Shown here piece by piece: positions 55,953-64,000 of a stretch of 64,000 bases of DNA. How positions within the stretch are numbered: position 1 is the first letter of the stretch; every line of letters starts with the position of its first letter. The translations under genes were made by a program, and so were the position numbers. This stretch comes from an uncultured Pseudoruegeria sp. (GTDB lineage: Bacteria; Pseudomonadota; Alphaproteobacteria; Rhodobacterales; Rhodobacteraceae), in the NCBI GenBank assembly GCA_947498155.1, contig CANMJD010000003.1, forward strand, positions 186,001 to 250,000, given 5' to 3'. Below the pieces are notes generated by a model, which was given only the letters and a program-made list of their open reading frames with translations, had not been told where the DNA came from and made no database searches.

Positions 55953-57161
55953 ATGTTTGGGCTCAATAAAAAAGATACCAAATTCCTGTACATCGTCGTC
56001 GCACTTACCCTGCTGACGCCAATCCTGCTGCAACCTTTCCCAGAGGCATCGCCCTTGGCGCAGTTCAACGCAGGCTATCCTGACCTGATGCAACGCTTTG
56101 CAATCTTTGGCATCTTTGCCATCGGGTTTAACCTGCTGTTTGGTCTGACGGGTTATCTGTCCTTTGGCCACGCGGCCTTTCTGGGCATCGGCTCTTACGC
56201 CACGGTCTGGATGTATAAACTGCTCAGCTTCAATGTGCTGCCCGGTCTCATTCTGGCGGTGATCTGCTCGGGCCTCTTTGCCCTGCTGATCGGCTATATC
56301 TCTCTGCGGCGCTCAGGTATCTACTTCTCGATCCTGACGCTGGCCTTTGCCGAAATGGCCTATCGTCTGGCCTATTCGGTGCTGACACCGATCACCAACG
56401 GTGAAACTGGCCTGCAGGTCTATTCAAATGATCCGCAAATCCTGATGGGTGAAAACAGCTCTACCGTGACCAACTTCTTCGGTCTGGAAATGAGCGCCAA
56501 TTACATCCTGAATGTCGGCGGCTGGCAGTTTACCTTTAACTTTGGCTACTACTTCTGCGCCATTATCGCGATCCTTGCCTTCTACCTGAGCGTTCGGATT
56601 TTCCGCTCTCCCTTTGGTATGATGCTGCGGGCGGTGAAATCCAACCAACAGCGGATGAACTACACCGGCCTGAATTCCCGTCCCTATACACTGGCTGTCT
56701 TTGTCATCTCTGGCATGTATGCCGGTCTTGCCGGTGGCCTTCTGGCCTCTATGGACCCGCTGGCCGGTGCGGAACGGATGTTCTGGACGGAAAGCGGCGC
56801 AGTTGTGCTGATGACGATCCTTGGCGGCGCGGGCACCCTGATGGGACCAATCCTTGGTGCGGGCTTTATCAAGTACTTCGAGAACATCTTCTCCAAGATC
56901 AACGACAACGTGCTGCACAGCTGGTTCAGCTTCTTGCCGGACGGTCTTGAGGATTTCGTGGTCTTCATCATCCACCCCTTTGTCGGCAAAGGCTGGCACC
57001 TGACGCTGGGCCTGTTGTTCATGCTGGTGGTGATCTTCCTACCCGGTGGTCTGGTTGAAGGCGGACAGCGTATCGCCAAACTGTTCAAGCGCAAGAAAAC
57101 CACGCCGGATGACAAAGATCCGGAGCATCACCCGAAACCTGCGCCCCACGTGGCCGAATAA
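55953..57161 (+). CDS. Branched-chain-type ABC transporter permease (LivM/UrtC-like)
   Basis: A 402-residue permease. [20 protein letters not shown] (~50-69) is the LivM motif; [14 protein letters not shown] (~229) is the ATPase-contact loop and [20 protein letters not shown] (~290) the C-terminal element. The tail is basic and polar ([19 protein letters not shown]), longer than in LivM. The ATPase gene follows 13 bases later. Confidence 0.92.
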   Translation: MFGLNKKDTKFLYIVVALTLLTPILLQPFPEASPLAQFNAGYPDLMQRFAIFGIFAIGFNLLFGLTGYLSFGHAAFLGIGSYATVWMYKLLSFNVLPGLILAVICSGLFALLIGYISLRRSGIYFSILTLAFAEMAYRLAYSVLTPITNGETGLQVYSNDPQILMGENSSTVTNFFGLEMSANYILNVGGWQFTFNFGYYFCAIIAILAFYLSVRIFRSPFGMMLRAVKSNQQRMNYTGLNSRPYTLAVFVISGMYAGLAGGLLASMDPLAGAERMFWTESGAVVLMTILGGAGTLMGPILGAGFIKYFENIFSKINDNVLHSWFSFLPDGLEDFVVFIIHPFVGKGWHLTLGLLFMLVVIFLPGGLVEGGQRIAKLFKRKKTTPDDKDPEHHPKPAPHVAE

Positions 57162-57174
57162 GGAGGATACGAAA

Positions 57175-57930
57175 ATGGGTATTCTTGAGGTCAAGAACGT
57201 CAACAAACGCTTTGGTGGTTTGCAGGCGCTGGGAGATGTAAACCTCTCTATCGCTGAGAACTCTGTGCATGCGATTATCGGCCCGAACGGGGCCGGTAAA
57301 TCCACCCTGCTGAACTGTCTGGTGGGCAAACTGATCCCTGATACCGGGTCAGTTATGTTTGACGGGCAATCGGTACTGGGACGCAAACCGCACGAAATCA
57401 ACCAGATGGGCATTTCACGCGTCTTCCAGACACCGGAAATCTTCGGAGATCTCTCGGTACTGGAAAACGTGCTGATCCCCTGCTTTGCCAAACGCGACGG
57501 ATCGTTCCGCATGCATGCGTTGGAAAGCGTCAGCCGAGAGGTCGACATGATCGATCAGGCAGAGCAAATGTTGTTGGATGTGAACATGGCCGAGAAAAAA
57601 GACATGCACGCCGCTTCGCTATCACGCGGGGACAAACGCCGTCTTGAAATGGCCATGTGCCTGGCGCAACAACCGCGTCTTCTGCTGCTGGATGAACCCA
57701 CAGCAGGCATGGCGCGCGCCGATACCAACAACACCATCGATCTTCTGAAAGAGATCAAGGAAAAGCGCGACATCACCATGGCCATCATCGAGCATGACAT
57801 GCATGTGGTCTTCTCTTTGGCAGAGCGCATCACCGTTTTGGCCCAAGGTACGCCCTTGGTCGAAGACACGCCTGACAACATCAAAGGCCACCCGAAGGTA
57901 CGCGAAGCCTACCTCGGCGAAGCGCATTAA
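57175..57930 (+). CDS. Branched-chain-type ABC ATPase (LivG/UrtD-like)
   Basis: A 251-residue ATPase with Walker A GPNGAGKSTLLN (~38-49), a signature in which LSGG-type reads LSRGDKRRLEMAM (~144-156), Walker B LLLDEPTAGM and switch His (IIEHDMHVV). The SRGDKR signature is usual for UrtD. The ATG at 57175 follows AAGGAGGA; the frame is open further upstream inside the permease gene but the conserved fold starts here. Confidence 0.93.
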   Translation: MGILEVKNVNKRFGGLQALGDVNLSIAENSVHAIIGPNGAGKSTLLNCLVGKLIPDTGSVMFDGQSVLGRKPHEINQMGISRVFQTPEIFGDLSVLENVLIPCFAKRDGSFRMHALESVSREVDMIDQAEQMLLDVNMAEKKDMHAASLSRGDKRRLEMAMCLAQQPRLLLLDEPTAGMARADTNNTIDLLKEIKEKRDITMAIIEHDMHVVFSLAERITVLAQGTPLVEDTPDNIKGHPKVREAYLGEAH

Positions 57931-57941
57931 GGGGCACTCAG

Positions 57942-58697
57942 ATGAACGAAAAACCCGATTTCAGCAAAAATGCCAATCACGCGGCAACCGCTCCGGCCTA
58001 TTTCTCGGTCTGGGACATGCACGCCTACTACGGCGAAAGCTATATCGTGCAGGGCGTATCCTTTAACGTTCACGAAGGCGAAATCCTTGCGCTTCTGGGC
58101 CGCAACGGGGCGGGCAAGACCTCTACTTTGCGTGCCATCGCCCGTCTGGATGATCCGATGATCACCCACGGCGAGGTCTGGCTGGACCATCAGCGCTTGC
58201 ATGAAATGAAAAGCCATCAGGCTGCCATCGCCGGTATCGGCCTTGTGCCCGAAGACCGCCGGATTATTCCGGGTCTGACGGTTGAGGAAAACCTGCAACT
58301 GGCCCAGATCGTTGAACCCATCGGCTGGTCGCTGGACCGCATTTACGAGCTGTTCCCCCGTCTGGGCGAACGCCGCAAACAAGAAGGCGTCACCCTCTCT
58401 GGTGGTGAACAGCAGATGCTTGCCATCGCCCGTGCGCTGGCCCGTGACATCAAGGTGCTTTTGCTAGACGAACCCTATGAAGGTTTGGCCCCGGTGATCG
58501 TGGATGAGATCGAAAAGACGCTCAACATCATCAAGGCGCAGGGCATGACCACAATCATCGTTGAGCAAAACGCTGTGCGTGCGCTCGAACTTGCGGATCG
58601 CGCAGTTATTCTGGACACCGGCACCGTTGTATTTGACGGCATCGCAAAAGAAGTCCTTGATAACGCGGAACTACGGGCCGAATATCTGGCCATCTAA
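57942..58697 (+). CDS. Branched-chain-type ABC ATPase (LivF/UrtE-like)
   Basis: A 251-residue ATPase. An N-terminal extension (~20 residues) precedes [20 protein letters not shown]; Walker [14 protein letters not shown] (~53), signature [15 protein letters not shown] (~153), Walker [11 protein letters not shown] and switch His-equivalent [13 protein letters not shown], as in LivF where Gln replaces His. It forms the heterodimer with the preceding ATPase. A hairpin lies between it and acs. Confidence 0.93.
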   Translation: MNEKPDFSKNANHAATAPAYFSVWDMHAYYGESYIVQGVSFNVHEGEILALLGRNGAGKTSTLRAIARLDDPMITHGEVWLDHQRLHEMKSHQAAIAGIGLVPEDRRIIPGLTVEENLQLAQIVEPIGWSLDRIYELFPRLGERRKQEGVTLSGGEQQMLAIARALARDIKVLLLDEPYEGLAPVIVDEIEKTLNIIKAQGMTTIIVEQNAVRALELADRAVILDTGTVVFDGIAKEVLDNAELRAEYLAI

Positions 58698-58706
58698 GAC
58701 ACAGAC

Positions 58707-58735
58707 GCCGCGCCCTCAGGGAAGGGAGGCGCGGC
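58707..58735 (+). terminator. Intercistronic hairpin between the ABC operon and acs
   Basis: GCCGCGCC and GGCGCGGC form an 8-base GC stem around a 13-base loop, followed by ATTTTC. It starts 9 bases after the ATPase stop, 25 bases before acs. The short T-run suggests partial termination or transcript processing rather than a full stop. Confidence 0.6.
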
Positions 58736-58759
58736 ATTTTCAGGGAGGGATTTCACCCC

Positions 58760-60709
58760 ATGACCGAGGCCACCAACGCCCCGAGCGCCGATTTTATTGC
58801 CAACGCCCATGCCGACAAAGCCACCTATGATGCGATGTATGCAGAATCAATCAATGATCCCGAAGGATTCTGGGGTAAACACGGCAAACGCATTGACTGG
58901 ATCACGCCCTTTACCAAAGTAAAGAACACCAGTTTTGAGTTCGGCAATGTTGATATCAAATGGTTCGAAGATGGTGTGCTGAACGTCGCGGCCAATTGCA
59001 CCGACCGTCATCTTGCAACCCGCGCCGATCAGACGGCGATCATCTGGGAAGCCGATGATCCGAACACACCTGCCCAGCACATAACCTATGCCGAGCTCCA
59101 CGAAAAAACGTGCCGTATGGCCAATGTGCTGCTCAGCCAGGGTGTCATGCGCGGCGATCGTGTGGTGCTATATCTCCCGATGATCCCCGAAGCCGCCTAT
59201 GCCATGCTGGCCTGTGCGCGTATTGGCGCGATCCACTCCATCGTTTTTGCCGGTTTCAGCCCCGACGCGCTGGCCAACCGGATCAATGACTCAGAAGCCA
59301 AGGTTGTTATTACCGCCGATGAAGCGCCGCGCGGCGGACGCGTGACAGCACTGAAATCCAATACAGACGCCGCCCTGCTGCATTGCTCCGATAAGGTGCG
59401 CTGTCTTGTGGTCAAACATACCGGTGGACAGACCACTTGGATCGAAGATCGCGACGTCGACGTCAAAGCATTGATGGCAACCGCCGCGCCGGACTGCCCT
59501 GCCCGTCCGATGAACGCCGAAGACCCGCTGTTTGTCCTCTATACTTCCGGCTCTACAGGTAAACCCAAAGGCGTGGTGCATTCCTCCGGCGGCTATCTGG
59601 TCTATGCCGCGATGACCCATCAATACACCTTTGATTACCATGACGGCGATGTCTTCTGGTGCACCGCCGATGTCGGCTGGGTAACTGGCCATAGCTATAT
59701 CATCTACGGGCCACTGGCCAATGGCGCCACCACGGTGATGTTTGAAGGGGTGCCCACCTATCCCGATGCCGGACGCTTCTGGGAAGTGTGTGAGAAGCAT
59801 AAGGTCAATCAATTCTACACCGCTCCCACCGCAATCCGCGCCTTGATGGCGCACGGGAATGATCCGGTTGAAAAATACGACCTCTCCAGCCTGCGTCTGT
59901 TGGGCACTGTCGGGGAGCCAATCAACCCCGAAGCCTGGAACTGGTACAATGAGGTAGTCGGCAAAGGCCAATGCCCGATCGTTGACACATGGTGGCAGAC
60001 CGAAACCGGCGGCCATATGCTCACCCCCTTGCCCGGCGCGACCGCCACAAAACCCGGCTCTGCCACCCTGCCCTTTTTCGGCGTGCAACCGGTGGTCCTG
60101 GACCCGCAAACCGGCGCAGAAATCGACATCACTGCCACCGAAGGGGTGTTGGCGATCAAGGACAGCTGGCCCGGTCAGATGCGCACGGTTTATGGCGACC
60201 ATGAGAGGTTCCAGAAAACCTATTTCTCCGATTACAAAGGCTATTACTTCGCCGGTGACGGCTGTCGCCGCGATGCCGATGGCTATTACTGGATCACTGG
60301 CCGCGTGGATGATGTTATCAACGTCTCAGGCCACCGCATGGGCACCGCCGAAGTCGAAAGTGCTTTGGTCGCCCATCCCAAAGTCGCCGAGGCCGCCGTG
60401 GTGGGCTATCCCCATGACATCAAGGGACAAGGCATCTATGCCTATGTCACGCTAATGAACGGGATCGATCCCAGCGATGAGCTGCGCAAGGAATTGGAAA
60501 AATGGGTACGCACCGAAATCGGCCCAATCGCCAAACCGGACTTGATCCAATGGGCCCCCGGCCTGCCAAAAACCCGTTCCGGCAAAATCATGCGCCGCAT
60601 CCTGCGCAAAATCGCCGAGGATGATTTCGGCGCATTAGGAGACACATCAACATTGGCAGAACCCGCCGTTGTTGATGATCTGATCGAAAACCGGATGAAT
60701 AAGGGCTAA
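58760..60709 (+). CDS. acs: Acetyl-CoA synthetase (AMP-forming)
   Basis: A 649-residue ANL-superfamily ligase that activates acetate to acetyl-CoA through acetyl-AMP. [20 protein letters not shown] (~255-274) is the phosphate-binding P-loop, [18 protein letters not shown] (~409-426) the adenine/acetate region with the Trp that fixes acetyl-size pockets, [20 protein letters not shown] the ribose Asp motif, and [10 protein letters not shown] the acetylatable catalytic lysine. It follows the ABC genes and lies opposite the kinase/XRE genes that resemble known acs regulators. Confidence 0.96.
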   Translation: MTEATNAPSADFIANAHADKATYDAMYAESINDPEGFWGKHGKRIDWITPFTKVKNTSFEFGNVDIKWFEDGVLNVAANCTDRHLATRADQTAIIWEADDPNTPAQHITYAELHEKTCRMANVLLSQGVMRGDRVVLYLPMIPEAAYAMLACARIGAIHSIVFAGFSPDALANRINDSEAKVVITADEAPRGGRVTALKSNTDAALLHCSDKVRCLVVKHTGGQTTWIEDRDVDVKALMATAAPDCPARPMNAEDPLFVLYTSGSTGKPKGVVHSSGGYLVYAAMTHQYTFDYHDGDVFWCTADVGWVTGHSYIIYGPLANGATTVMFEGVPTYPDAGRFWEVCEKHKVNQFYTAPTAIRALMAHGNDPVEKYDLSSLRLLGTVGEPINPEAWNWYNEVVGKGQCPIVDTWWQTETGGHMLTPLPGATATKPGSATLPFFGVQPVVLDPQTGAEIDITATEGVLAIKDSWPGQMRTVYGDHERFQKTYFSDYKGYYFAGDGCRRDADGYYWITGRVDDVINVSGHRMGTAEVESALVAHPKVAEAAVVGYPHDIKGQGIYAYVTLMNGIDPSDELRKELEKWVRTEIGPIAKPDLIQWAPGLPKTRSGKIMRRILRKIAEDDFGALGDTSTLAEPAVVDDLIENRMNKG

Positions 60710-60724
60710 GCCCCTTCATTTTGA

Positions 60725-60771
60725 TAAAAATATCCCGGGGGAGCTGACACCGTCAGCGGGGGCAGCGCCCC
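60725..60771 (-). repeat. Dispersed C/G-rich palindromic repeat, copy D
   Basis: On the minus strand this reads GGGGCGCTGCCCCC, then GCTGACGGTGTCAGC (a hairpin), then TCCCCCGGGATATTTTTATC. The inner hairpin differs in sequence from copies A-C but again pairs. It lies between the convergent acs and binding-protein genes. Confidence 0.78.
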
Positions 60772-60780
60772 AAAAAAGAA

Positions 60781-60807
60781 AAAGGCGCGGAAAACTTCCG
60801 CGCCTTT
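60781..60807. terminator. Bidirectional terminator between acs and the NMT1-type ABC operon
   Basis: AAAGGCGCGGAA and TTCCGCGCCTTT form a 12-base perfect stem with a 3-base loop. Upstream on the plus strand lies AAAAAAGAAAAA, a T-run for leftward transcripts, and TTTCC lies on the other side. It starts 18 bases after the binding-protein stop on the minus strand. Confidence 0.9.
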
Positions 60808-60825
60808 CCTGCGTTCTGGACGACT

Positions 60826-61815
60826 TTACTTCAGTGCGGCGTCGGTAATTGCGGTTGTGTAGGCGCCCTTGGGTTCCATCGAAATCACCGGATCAGAACC
60901 GCCCGCCAAAAGGGTCGCCACGGTGCGTTCATAATCGGCAACATCCAGCGCCCCGTTGGAGCCGGCGGTCAGCTTCGCTACTTCGCCCATCATCCGTCGC
61001 TGATGCTTTTCGGTCTGCGCACCGGTTTCATCGTACTCCAGCACAATATCCGCGGCTTCATCCGGATTTTCCTCGGCGTATTTCCACCCCTTCATCGACG
61101 CGGCAACAAAACGCTCCAGTTTCGCAACCTCTGCCGCATCCGCCAGTTTGTCCTCGAGGACATACAGCCCGTCTTCCAGCGTCGCGACACCCTGATCTTC
61201 GTATTTGAAGGTAATCAGATCATCCGCCGTCAGACCGGCATCAATGATCTGCCAGTATTCATTATAGGTCATGGTCGACACACAATCGGCCTGCCCCTGC
61301 AGGATCGGATCAACGTTAAAGCCCTGCTTTAGAACCGTCACGCCATCATCACCGCCCTCGGTGGCATAGCCAAGCTGGCTCATCCAGCTCAGGAACGGAT
61401 ATTCATTGCCAAAGAACCAAACGCCCAATGTGCGCCCGGCGAAATCCTCGGGCGATGTGATCCCGCTGTCTTTGCGACAGGTCAGCATCATACCGGAGGA
61501 TTTGAACGGCTGGGCGATGTTGACCAGCGGCAAACCCTTTTCACGCGCGGCCAAGGCAGAAGGCAACCAGTCGATCACCACATCCGCACCGCCACCGGCC
61601 AAAACCTGTGTCGGGGCCACATCCGGACCACCCGGTTTGATCGTGACGTTCAAATCGGCCTCGTCATAGAAGCCCTTTTCCAGCGCCACGTAATACCCAG
61701 CAAATTGGGCCTGCGTGACCCATTTCAATTGCAACGTCAGATCATCGGCGGCCTGCGCGCCAGCGGCGGCAAAGGCAAGTGTACCGGCCAGTGCGGTTGT
61801 CAGAAGTGTTCTCAT
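60826..61815 (-). CDS. NMT1/THI5-like ABC substrate-binding protein
   Basis: A 329-residue periplasmic protein with signal peptide (LLTTALAGTLAFAAAGAQAA). LTLQLKWVTQAQFAGYYVAL (~26-45), EKGFYDEADLNV and APTQVLAGGGADVVIDWLPS match the SsuA/ThiY-type binding fold used for pyrimidine precursors, riboflavin, sulfonates and related compounds. The ligand is not certain; pyrimidine-type or HMP-like uptake is one option. The ATG at 61815 follows AAGGAG; an in-frame ATG 12 codons earlier is less likely. Last gene of a leftward operon. Confidence 0.87.
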   Translation of the reverse strand: MRTLLTTALAGTLAFAAAGAQAADDLTLQLKWVTQAQFAGYYVALEKGFYDEADLNVTIKPGGPDVAPTQVLAGGGADVVIDWLPSALAAREKGLPLVNIAQPFKSSGMMLTCRKDSGITSPEDFAGRTLGVWFFGNEYPFLSWMSQLGYATEGGDDGVTVLKQGFNVDPILQGQADCVSTMTYNEYWQIIDAGLTADDLITFKYEDQGVATLEDGLYVLEDKLADAAEVAKLERFVAASMKGWKYAEENPDEAADIVLEYDETGAQTEKHQRRMMGEVAKLTAGSNGALDVADYERTVATLLAGGSDPVISMEPKGAYTTAITDAALK

Positions 61816-61847
61816 GATTAATCTCCTTGTTGAAACGCGGGGCATTT

Positions 61848-62693
61848 TCACCCTCGTTGTGACGGGTGCCAGAAGGTCACCCCTTTTTCGATCACGGCAA
61901 CAATACCGTAAAACGCCGATCCGGCCAAAGCTGCGACAGCAATCTCTGCCCAGACCATATCGAGATTGAGCGCGCCAACCTCGGTCGAAATCCGAAATCC
62001 CATCCCCCGAATGGGCGAGCCGAAAAATTCAGCAACAATCGCGCCAATCAGCGCCAGCGTTGTCGAGATTTTCAACCCGTTGAAAACAAACGGCATCGCC
62101 GCGGGCAGACGCAGTTTGATAAGGGTCTGCATGTAGCTGGCTGAATAGGTCTTCATCAAATCGCGCTGCATTGCCGTCGTTTCCGCCAGCCCCTGAACGG
62201 TGTTCACCAGCATTGGGAAAAACACCATTAAAACCACAACAGCAGCTTTTGACTGCCAGTCAAAACCGAACCACATGACCAGAATGGGGGCAGTGCCAAT
62301 GATCGGCATCGCCGCCAGAAAATTGCCCACGGGCATTAAGCCTTCTCGCAGAAATGGCGAGCGGTCAATCAGGATCGCAATCACAAAAGCCGCCCCGCAG
62401 CCGATGATATACCCACTGAGCGCTCCCTTGACGAAGGTCTGCACAAAATCGCCCCAGAGGATCGGAATAGACTGCGCGAACTGGCTAGCAATCGCACTGG
62501 GTGGTGGCAGAATAACCGGAGAGACCCCGAACCCGCGCACGATACCTTCCCAAAGCACAAGGATCGACACCCCCAACAATGCAGGTACGGCCAGTTTGGC
62601 CCAAAGGGCAGTGTAAAAGGGACTGTTGGCAATCCGGATGGCAACAACTGTTGCCCCGCCCCAGATTAGCAAAGCAAAAAGCAAATCCATCAT
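61848..62693 (-). CDS. ABC transporter permease (SsuC/ThiX type), second
   Basis: A 281-residue permease with about six membrane segments. The EAA-type loop YSASYMQTLIKLRLPAAMPF (~179-198) contacts the ATPase, and LIGAIVAEFFGSPIRGMGF follows. It overlaps the first permease by 4 bases (ATGA) and is followed by the binding-protein gene. Confidence 0.9.
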   Translation of the reverse strand: MMDLLFALLIWGGATVVAIRIANSPFYTALWAKLAVPALLGVSILVLWEGIVRGFGVSPVILPPPSAIASQFAQSIPILWGDFVQTFVKGALSGYIIGCGAAFVIAILIDRSPFLREGLMPVGNFLAAMPIIGTAPILVMWFGFDWQSKAAVVVLMVFFPMLVNTVQGLAETTAMQRDLMKTYSASYMQTLIKLRLPAAMPFVFNGLKISTTLALIGAIVAEFFGSPIRGMGFRISTEVGALNLDMVWAEIAVAALAGSAFYGIVAVIEKGVTFWHPSQRG

Positions 62694-63553
62694 GATGCCA
62701 TCCCCATTTTACGCAGGGTGAGCCGCTGTAACATGCCAACGATACCGACAAGACAGGCCGCCAAAAGCGCCGCCATGAACAAGGCCGACCATATCTGGAT
62801 GGTCTGCCCGTAATAGCTCCCCGTCAGCATCCGCGCACCAAGGCCGCGAATGGCCCCTGCTGGCAGTTCTGCCACAATCGCGCCAACCAATGCGGCGGCA
62901 ATGGCGATTTTCATCGAGGCAAAGAAATAGGGCATGGAGGACGGCAAGCGCAGTTTCCAAAAAATAGCACCTTTGCTTGCCGAATAGGTTTTCATCAGAT
63001 CAAGCTGCATGGCATCCGGGGCGCGCAATCCCTTTACCATGCCGACAACCACAGGGAAAAAGCTCAGATAGGCGCTGATAAAGGCCTTTGGCAACAAGCC
63101 CTGCACCCCGATTGAATTCAGAACAACGATGATCATCGGCGCAATCGCCAGAATAGGAATGGTCTGACTGGCAATCGCCCAAGGCATAACGCTCATATCC
63201 ATGGCCCGGTTATGCACGATACCCACCGCCAACAGAATGCCTGCCACCGTGCCGATGATAAAACCGGCCAGTGTCGCACTTAGGGTGATCCAGGCATGAA
63301 ACACCAGCGAACGCTTTGAGGTAATTTTTTTCTGAACCGTGGTTTTCCAAAGCTCCTGCACGACCTGATGCGGCGCGGGTAGCACGGGGCGTTCTTGCTG
63401 CATGGTATCGGCCACCAAGGCGTTAAAGCTCACCTCTACTCCGGCGCGCGTGGCCTGATCGCGCACCCATTTGGCATTCAGGGCAACAGCTGCGCCATAC
63501 CAACCAACGATAATCACCGCGAGAACCGTCAAAACCGCAAGGAGTTTACGCAT
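62690..63553 (-). CDS. ABC transporter permease (SsuC/ThiX type), first
   Basis: A 287-residue permease starting RKLLAVLTVLAVIIVGWYGA at 63553. The EAA-type loop is YSASKGAIFWKLRLPSSMPY (~191-210), followed by ALVGAIVAELPAGAIRGLGA. The two permeases are diverged paralogues forming a heterodimeric pore. About 220 bases holding repeat copy E separate it from the ATPase gene upstream. Confidence 0.9.
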   Translation of the reverse strand: MRKLLAVLTVLAVIIVGWYGAAVALNAKWVRDQATRAGVEVSFNALVADTMQQERPVLPAPHQVVQELWKTTVQKKITSKRSLVFHAWITLSATLAGFIIGTVAGILLAVGIVHNRAMDMSVMPWAIASQTIPILAIAPMIIVVLNSIGVQGLLPKAFISAYLSFFPVVVGMVKGLRAPDAMQLDLMKTYSASKGAIFWKLRLPSSMPYFFASMKIAIAAALVGAIVAELPAGAIRGLGARMLTGSYYGQTIQIWSALFMAALLAACLVGIVGMLQRLTLRKMGMAS

Positions 63554-63566
63554 GAACCGCCCCCCA

Positions 63567-63656
63567 CTTTGTTCCACAAATATCCTCGCCGAAGGCAGGC
63601 GCACGGCGTGCGCCAAAACTTTCTTGCCTCCGGCGGGGATATTTTAAGAACAAAGT
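63567..63656 (-). repeat. Long inverted repeat, copy E of the dispersed element
   Basis: ACTTTGTTC (63567-63575) with AATATCC, and GGATATT with GAACAAAGT (63648-63656), form the outer arms. Inside lie CGCCGAAGGCAGGCGCACGG and a partner half reading TTGCCTCCGGCGGGG. The ATATTTTAAGAACAAAGT edge is nearly the tail of copy B. Unlike the other copies it lies within a same-strand gene series, between ATPase and permease. Confidence 0.7.
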
Positions 63657-63771
63657 AATACAATTGATCACAAACTGAGCATGCGGCACAGGCTGGGAAG
63701 CCGATGGCCGTGAACGAAGTCGGTACCCTGTCTTTTGAGAAAGGCAGGGTACTGCCATCTGTCGCAAAAGA

Positions 63772-64000
63772 TCAATCATAGGCGTGCCCTGCCCGCAGGC
63801 CTTCGCGCACACGATGGGCGATTTCCAAAAACTCCGGCGTATCGCGGATATCCAGCGGGCGCTCTTTGGGCAATGTGCTTTCGATCACATCGGTAATCCG
63901 CCCCGGACGCGGGGACATCACCACAATTTTGGTCGACAGATAAACCGCTTCGGGGATTGAGTGGGTCACAAAGCCGATGGTTTTTTCGGTGCGTGCCCAG
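63772..64000 (-). CDS. ABC transporter ATPase, C-terminal part (cut by window edge)
   Basis: The visible ~75 residues end the ATPase of the NMT1-type importer. FVTHSIPEAVYLS contains the switch His and the downstream helix of SsuB/TauB/ThiZ ATPases, followed by VVMSPRPGRI. The Walker and signature motifs lie beyond base 64000. The frame is open to the window edge. It is presumably first in the leftward operon with the two permeases and the binding protein. Confidence 0.88.
   Translation of the reverse strand, partial: WARTEKTIGFVTHSIPEAVYLSTKIVVMSPRPGRITDVIESTLPKERPLDIRDTPEFLEIAHRVREGLRAGHAYD

Overview
The window looks like chromosomal DNA of a Roseobacter-group alphaproteobacterium (Rhodobacterales). 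I infer this from GC-rich coding sequence, many proteins of recognisable roseobacter type (long FolB, a DUF6446-like protein, a GapR homologue, an SSS-domain histidine kinase next to acs), and a dispersed C/G-rich intergenic repeat ending in CCCGGGATATTTTT that sits at five gene ends. I see no phage, transposase, CRISPR array or rRNA. One tRNA (Thr, UGU) is present.

Layout. 1-13.2 kb is mostly core metabolism: a GT2 glycosyltransferase, a GntR regulator, a pyrimidine 5'-nucleotidase-type HAD protein, a UbiH-type monooxygenase, a class V aminotransferase, two tandem Lrp/AsnC regulators divergent from ilvC, an EamA exporter, a hemerythrin-like protein, and the glmM-folP-folB series. 13.3-23.6 kb holds a SleB-type wall hydrolase, a PPDK-family enzyme and the glycyl-tRNA synthetase genes. 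glyQ and glyS are separated by grpB-like, PPOX, marC, DUF6446-like and gltS genes.

23.9-37.1 kb is a catabolic accessory block bounded by two GntR/FCD regulators. It carries two complete ribose-type (CUT2) ABC importers, an HpcH/HpaI aldolase, an Ldh-type dehydrogenase, a cupin, an alpha/beta hydrolase and a GYD-domain protein. Both transporter promoters carry the same composite operator (ATTGTCG, 5 nt, ATTGTCAACAAT) in the same orientation relative to the transporter genes. A related palindrome lies upstream of the second GntR gene. The substrate is not identifiable from sequence; this is the best candidate for an undescribed pathway.

37.5-48.5 kb contains tRNA-Thr, an orphan Fbp-type permease, a degenerate sulfotransferase-like protein, GapR, gnd, a FadB/FadJ-like protein that appears to have lost catalytic residues in both halves, a PmpAB/YeeE-type sulfur transport pair with a phosphatase-like protein behind a perfect inverted repeat, and a secreted YtcJ-type amidohydrolase.

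48.5-60.7 kb is a self-contained module. A ScfR/RamB-type XRE regulator, a stand-alone receiver, a small membrane protein and an SSS-domain histidine kinase are encoded leftward. Divergently, a Tat-exported substrate-binding protein, two permeases and two ATPases of the branched-chain/urea type are followed by acs. The shared intergenic region has phased TTTACAAA-type boxes. I read it as a short-chain carboxylate sensing, uptake and activation unit. 60.8-64 kb is an NMT1-type ABC operon whose ATPase runs off the window edge.
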